A program made the position numbers and the translations under genes. A stretch of 64,000 bases of DNA from Corynebacterium vitaeruminis DSM 20294. GTDB taxonomy: Bacteria > Actinomycetota > Actinomycetes > Mycobacteriales > Mycobacteriaceae. The stretch is taken from positions 1,550,001-1,614,000 of the forward strand of contig NZ_CP004353.1 in assembly GCF_000550805.1 (NCBI RefSeq), read 5' to 3'. Every line of letters starts with the position of its first letter. Positions within the stretch are counted from its first letter, which is position 1. This document shows, in pieces, positions 62,021 through 64,000 of this stretch. The notes under the pieces were generated by a model. The model was not told the origin of the DNA. It saw only the letters and a list, made by a program, of their open reading frames with translations, and searched no databases.

Positions 62021-62032
62021 AACACTAGTGTT
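62021..62032. promoter_or_regulatory. Palindrome upstream of sufR, possible operator
   Basis: AACACTAGTGTT, 47 bp upstream of the sufR ATG. The ACACT half resembles what is reported for mycobacterial SufR (ACACT-N5-TGTGA); the match is partial. Confidence 0.5.
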
Positions 62033-62157
62033 CCTTAATTCTATTCCCGCTATCAACCCCCCGTTTGCGCGAGTTTTTCTCCCGCCGGCACACTCTTGCC
62101 CGTTTAAACGATGTTCAGCCTGCTCATCACAGGCATCTCGTGGTTGTTTTTGCATTT

Positions 62158-62176
62158 GCTTTCCGACGCCTTCGGC
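62158..62176 (+). repeat. Dispersed repeat, copy 9 (GGA variant, reverse)
   Basis: GCTTTCCGACGCCTTCGGC, and a second partial copy GCCGTCGACAAGC at 62219-62231, both in the gap between sufR and mptB. Confidence 0.55.
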
Positions 62177-62287
62177 CCAGGTCCCCGTTTCCAACATGAA
62201 CGGGCACTGCCCGCCATGGCCGTCGACAAGCAGGCGCGGGCGAGGCGTCGCCCTATTAGAAAGGGCCCCTGTCTAGACTGTCTATTT

Positions 62288-64000
62288 GTGAAGTATCGTC
62301 CGCGGGCCCTGTGGCAGGCCTTAACAAGGGAGCTCCCCCGCCTGGGTCAGGCGGGTTCCCGCAGCGCCCACCTGCACCAGGCGGCCGAGGAGGAGCTGCC
62401 GCTCACGCCCGCCCTCCCGCTCGTCGTCTCCGCCACCGGCGTGGACGTCCTCGATGTGACTCACCGAGAGGCCCCCGCCGCGGGATCGGGCGAGCAGCAG
62501 GTCAAGCAGCTGAGCTTTACCCAACTGAGGCGGTTCGCCTTTCTGCGCTGGGCGGGCACGCTCGGTGCCTTGCTGCTTGGCCTCGGAGGATTGGGCGGCG
62601 GCGCGCTGCCGGTGGTCAACAATCCCTATGGCATGGCCCCGCTCGGCTCGATCATGGGTCGCATGCTGCAGACATCGATGATGCTCTGCTTCCTAGGCGT
62701 AGGGCTCCTCGTCGTGGCGTGGCTGGGAATGTCCGCCTTCTGCGGCGTGGTGTTCCGGCACCAGCGCGGCGTCGAGGCCGTGGTCAGCCTGTCGATGCTG
62801 CGGCGCACCTTCCTCGCGTGGACCCTCCCGATCCTGCTTTCCGCACCGATGTTCACCCAGGACATCTACTCCTACCTAGCCAACGGCAAGATCTTGCGGC
62901 TGGGGCTGGACCCCTATTCCGGCGGCCCCATCGACCTGCTCGGTACGGACGACCCGCTCGCGCGCAGCGTGCCCTTCATCTGGGCGCATTCTTCCTCCCC
63001 CTACGGCCCGGTCTCCCTGGGAATCGCCGAGCTCATCAGCGCGGCGACCAACGACCACATCGCCTTCGGCGTCATCGCCCACCGGCTCGTTTCCATCGTG
63101 GGCGTGGCACTTGCCGGGTGGGCGATGGTGCGGCTGGCCAGGCGCTGCCGGATCCACCCGCAGGCGGCCGTCTGGCTCGGCATCCTCAACCCGCTGACCC
63201 TGCTGCACCTCGTGGCCGGCATCCACAACGAGTCGATCATGCTGGGGCTCGCGCTCGCGGGCTTCGAGCTGGGGCTCCTAGGCTGCGACCGGGTCCGCAT
63301 GGAGCTTCACCGCAGCGGATTTGCGCTCGTGGCGGCCTCCGGCTTCCTCATTTCCTGCGCGGGCATGGTCAAGGTTTCCGGCTTTATCGGACTGGGCTTC
63401 ATCGGCGTGGTTCTGGCCCGCAGCCTCCACGCCCGCGGCACGGGGCGCCTGTGGTCGCTTTCGGCCGCGGTCGCGGTGCAGGTGGCAGTCCTCGTGGCCA
63501 GCATCGGCGTGGTCACCCTGCTCACGGGCATCGGCCTGGGCTGGGTCACCGGCCAGGGCGGCGCGGCGACCATCCGCAGCTGGATGTCGCTGTCCACCGC
63601 GGTCGGCGTCATCGCGGGCTGGTGGTCGATGGTCCTAGGCCTAGGCGATTACACCGACTCGATCCTCTCCTTCACCCGCATGGTGGGCGTGGGCATCGCC
63701 GTAGCGTTCATGCTCCGCATGCTGCTGGCCACCTTCTCAGGCAGGATCAACGCCATCGGCGCGCTGGGCGTGTCCACGCTGGTGCTCGTGATCTTCTTTC
63801 CCGTCGTCCACCCGTGGTACATCCTGTGGGCGGTCTTCCCGCTCGCGCCGTGGGCGAACCGAATCGTGTTCCGCCTGGCCGTGGTGGTCTACTCGGTCTT
63901 CGTCTCCTTCATGGTGCTCCCCCGCGGCATGGGGCTGCCGCCCGGAACCATCTTTTCGGTGTACCTGGGTTCCATCCTTAGTTTCATTGCATTAATCGCC
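62288..64000 (+). CDS. mptB: Alpha-(1->6)-mannopyranosyltransferase MptB, N-terminal part (runs off the window)
   Basis: 571 codons are visible without a stop. It is a polytopic GT-C glycosyltransferase with at least ten hydrophobic segments; conserved loops are SAPMFTQDIYSYLANG (with the catalytic-type acidic residue), SSPYGPVSLG, NPLTLLHLVAGIHNE and VVHPWYILWAVFPL. It builds the mannan core of lipomannan/lipoarabinomannan using polyprenyl-phosphomannose. A homologue follows suf in C. glutamicum (cg1766). The GTG at 62288 lies 8 nt behind TAGACT, fitting a leaderless start. A longer overlapping frame from 62311 is in another register and is a shadow. Confidence 0.9.
   Translation, partial: MKYRPRALWQALTRELPRLGQAGSRSAHLHQAAEEELPLTPALPLVVSATGVDVLDVTHREAPAAGSGEQQVKQLSFTQLRRFAFLRWAGTLGALLLGLGGLGGGALPVVNNPYGMAPLGSIMGRMLQTSMMLCFLGVGLLVVAWLGMSAFCGVVFRHQRGVEAVVSLSMLRRTFLAWTLPILLSAPMFTQDIYSYLANGKILRLGLDPYSGGPIDLLGTDDPLARSVPFIWAHSSSPYGPVSLGIAELISAATNDHIAFGVIAHRLVSIVGVALAGWAMVRLARRCRIHPQAAVWLGILNPLTLLHLVAGIHNESIMLGLALAGFELGLLGCDRVRMELHRSGFALVAASGFLISCAGMVKVSGFIGLGFIGVVLARSLHARGTGRLWSLSAAVAVQVAVLVASIGVVTLLTGIGLGWVTGQGGAATIRSWMSLSTAVGVIAGWWSMVLGLGDYTDSILSFTRMVGVGIAVAFMLRMLLATFSGRINAIGALGVSTLVLVIFFPVVHPWYILWAVFPLAPWANRIVFRLAVVVYSVFVSFMVLPRGMGLPPGTIFSVYLGSILSFIALIA

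Noticed and set aside
62311..63981. 556-residue frame at the right end
   Set aside because: It is in a different register from the real mptB frame starting at 62288 and has Arg/Pro/Gly-rich composition typical of a shadow.

Overview
The window is a high-GC actinobacterial chromosome segment that I assign to the genus Corynebacterium. The main evidence is a secreted mycolyltransferase, mycothiol genes (mshC and a mycothiol-dependent formaldehyde dehydrogenase with its MBL-fold partner), a RipA-type peptidoglycan hydrolase, the acn-acnR pair with a textbook AcnR operator, and gene order that, from memory, matches C. glutamicum (hisG-hisE-metH, uppP-pyrD, ripA-acn-acnR, sufRBDCSUT-mptB) and the corresponding parts of M. 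tuberculosis. I cannot name the species.

Layout. 1-6 kb: start of fhs, aspartase aspA with a Dcu C4-dicarboxylate transporter, then the MBL hydrolase and mscR. 6-17.6 kb: hisG, hisE, a HAD phosphatase, an orphan osmoprotectant-binding lipoprotein, a P1B metal ATPase, metH, mshC, uppP. 17.6-25 kb: an unusual aldo/keto reductase, a lipoprotein, pyrD, a mycolyltransferase, a membrane protein plus PEBP pair, tRNA-Leu(GAG), and a zinc-ribbon SDR. 25-33.5 kb: meaB-mutB-mutA, a VTT-family membrane protein, an HTH protein, an SPFH/NfeD pair. 33.6-47.4 kb: DUF3097, a hypothetical protein, coproporphyrin ferrochelatase, ripA, an Rv1476-like membrane protein, acn-acnR, a glutamine amidotransferase, DUF1990, an ACT protein plus UPF0210, DUF4126, and a Cys-rich small membrane protein. 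53.9-64 kb: ABC-F ATPase, the complete suf operon with its repressor, and the start of mptB.

47.4-53.9 kb is accessory. A RhuM-family gene is followed by a decayed integrative element of about 5.1 kb, bounded by 24-bp imperfect direct repeats that coincide with the 3' end of the ABC-F gene. Its tyrosine integrase carries frameshifts and stops and is split by a complete IS21-family element with intact istA/istB, tripled terminal repeats and a 5-bp target duplication.

Two window-wide patterns stand out. A dispersed repeat of about 20 bp (GCCGTAGGCGTCGACAAGC and variants), usually at gene ends, once forms a terminator hairpin by pairing and once supplies a stop codon. In addition, a TANNNT -10 box lies 5-10 nt before the start codon at about 15 genes, which suggests widespread leaderless transcription. 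I see no CRISPR array and no convincing new multi-gene defence system; the repeat family is the best candidate for something undescribed.
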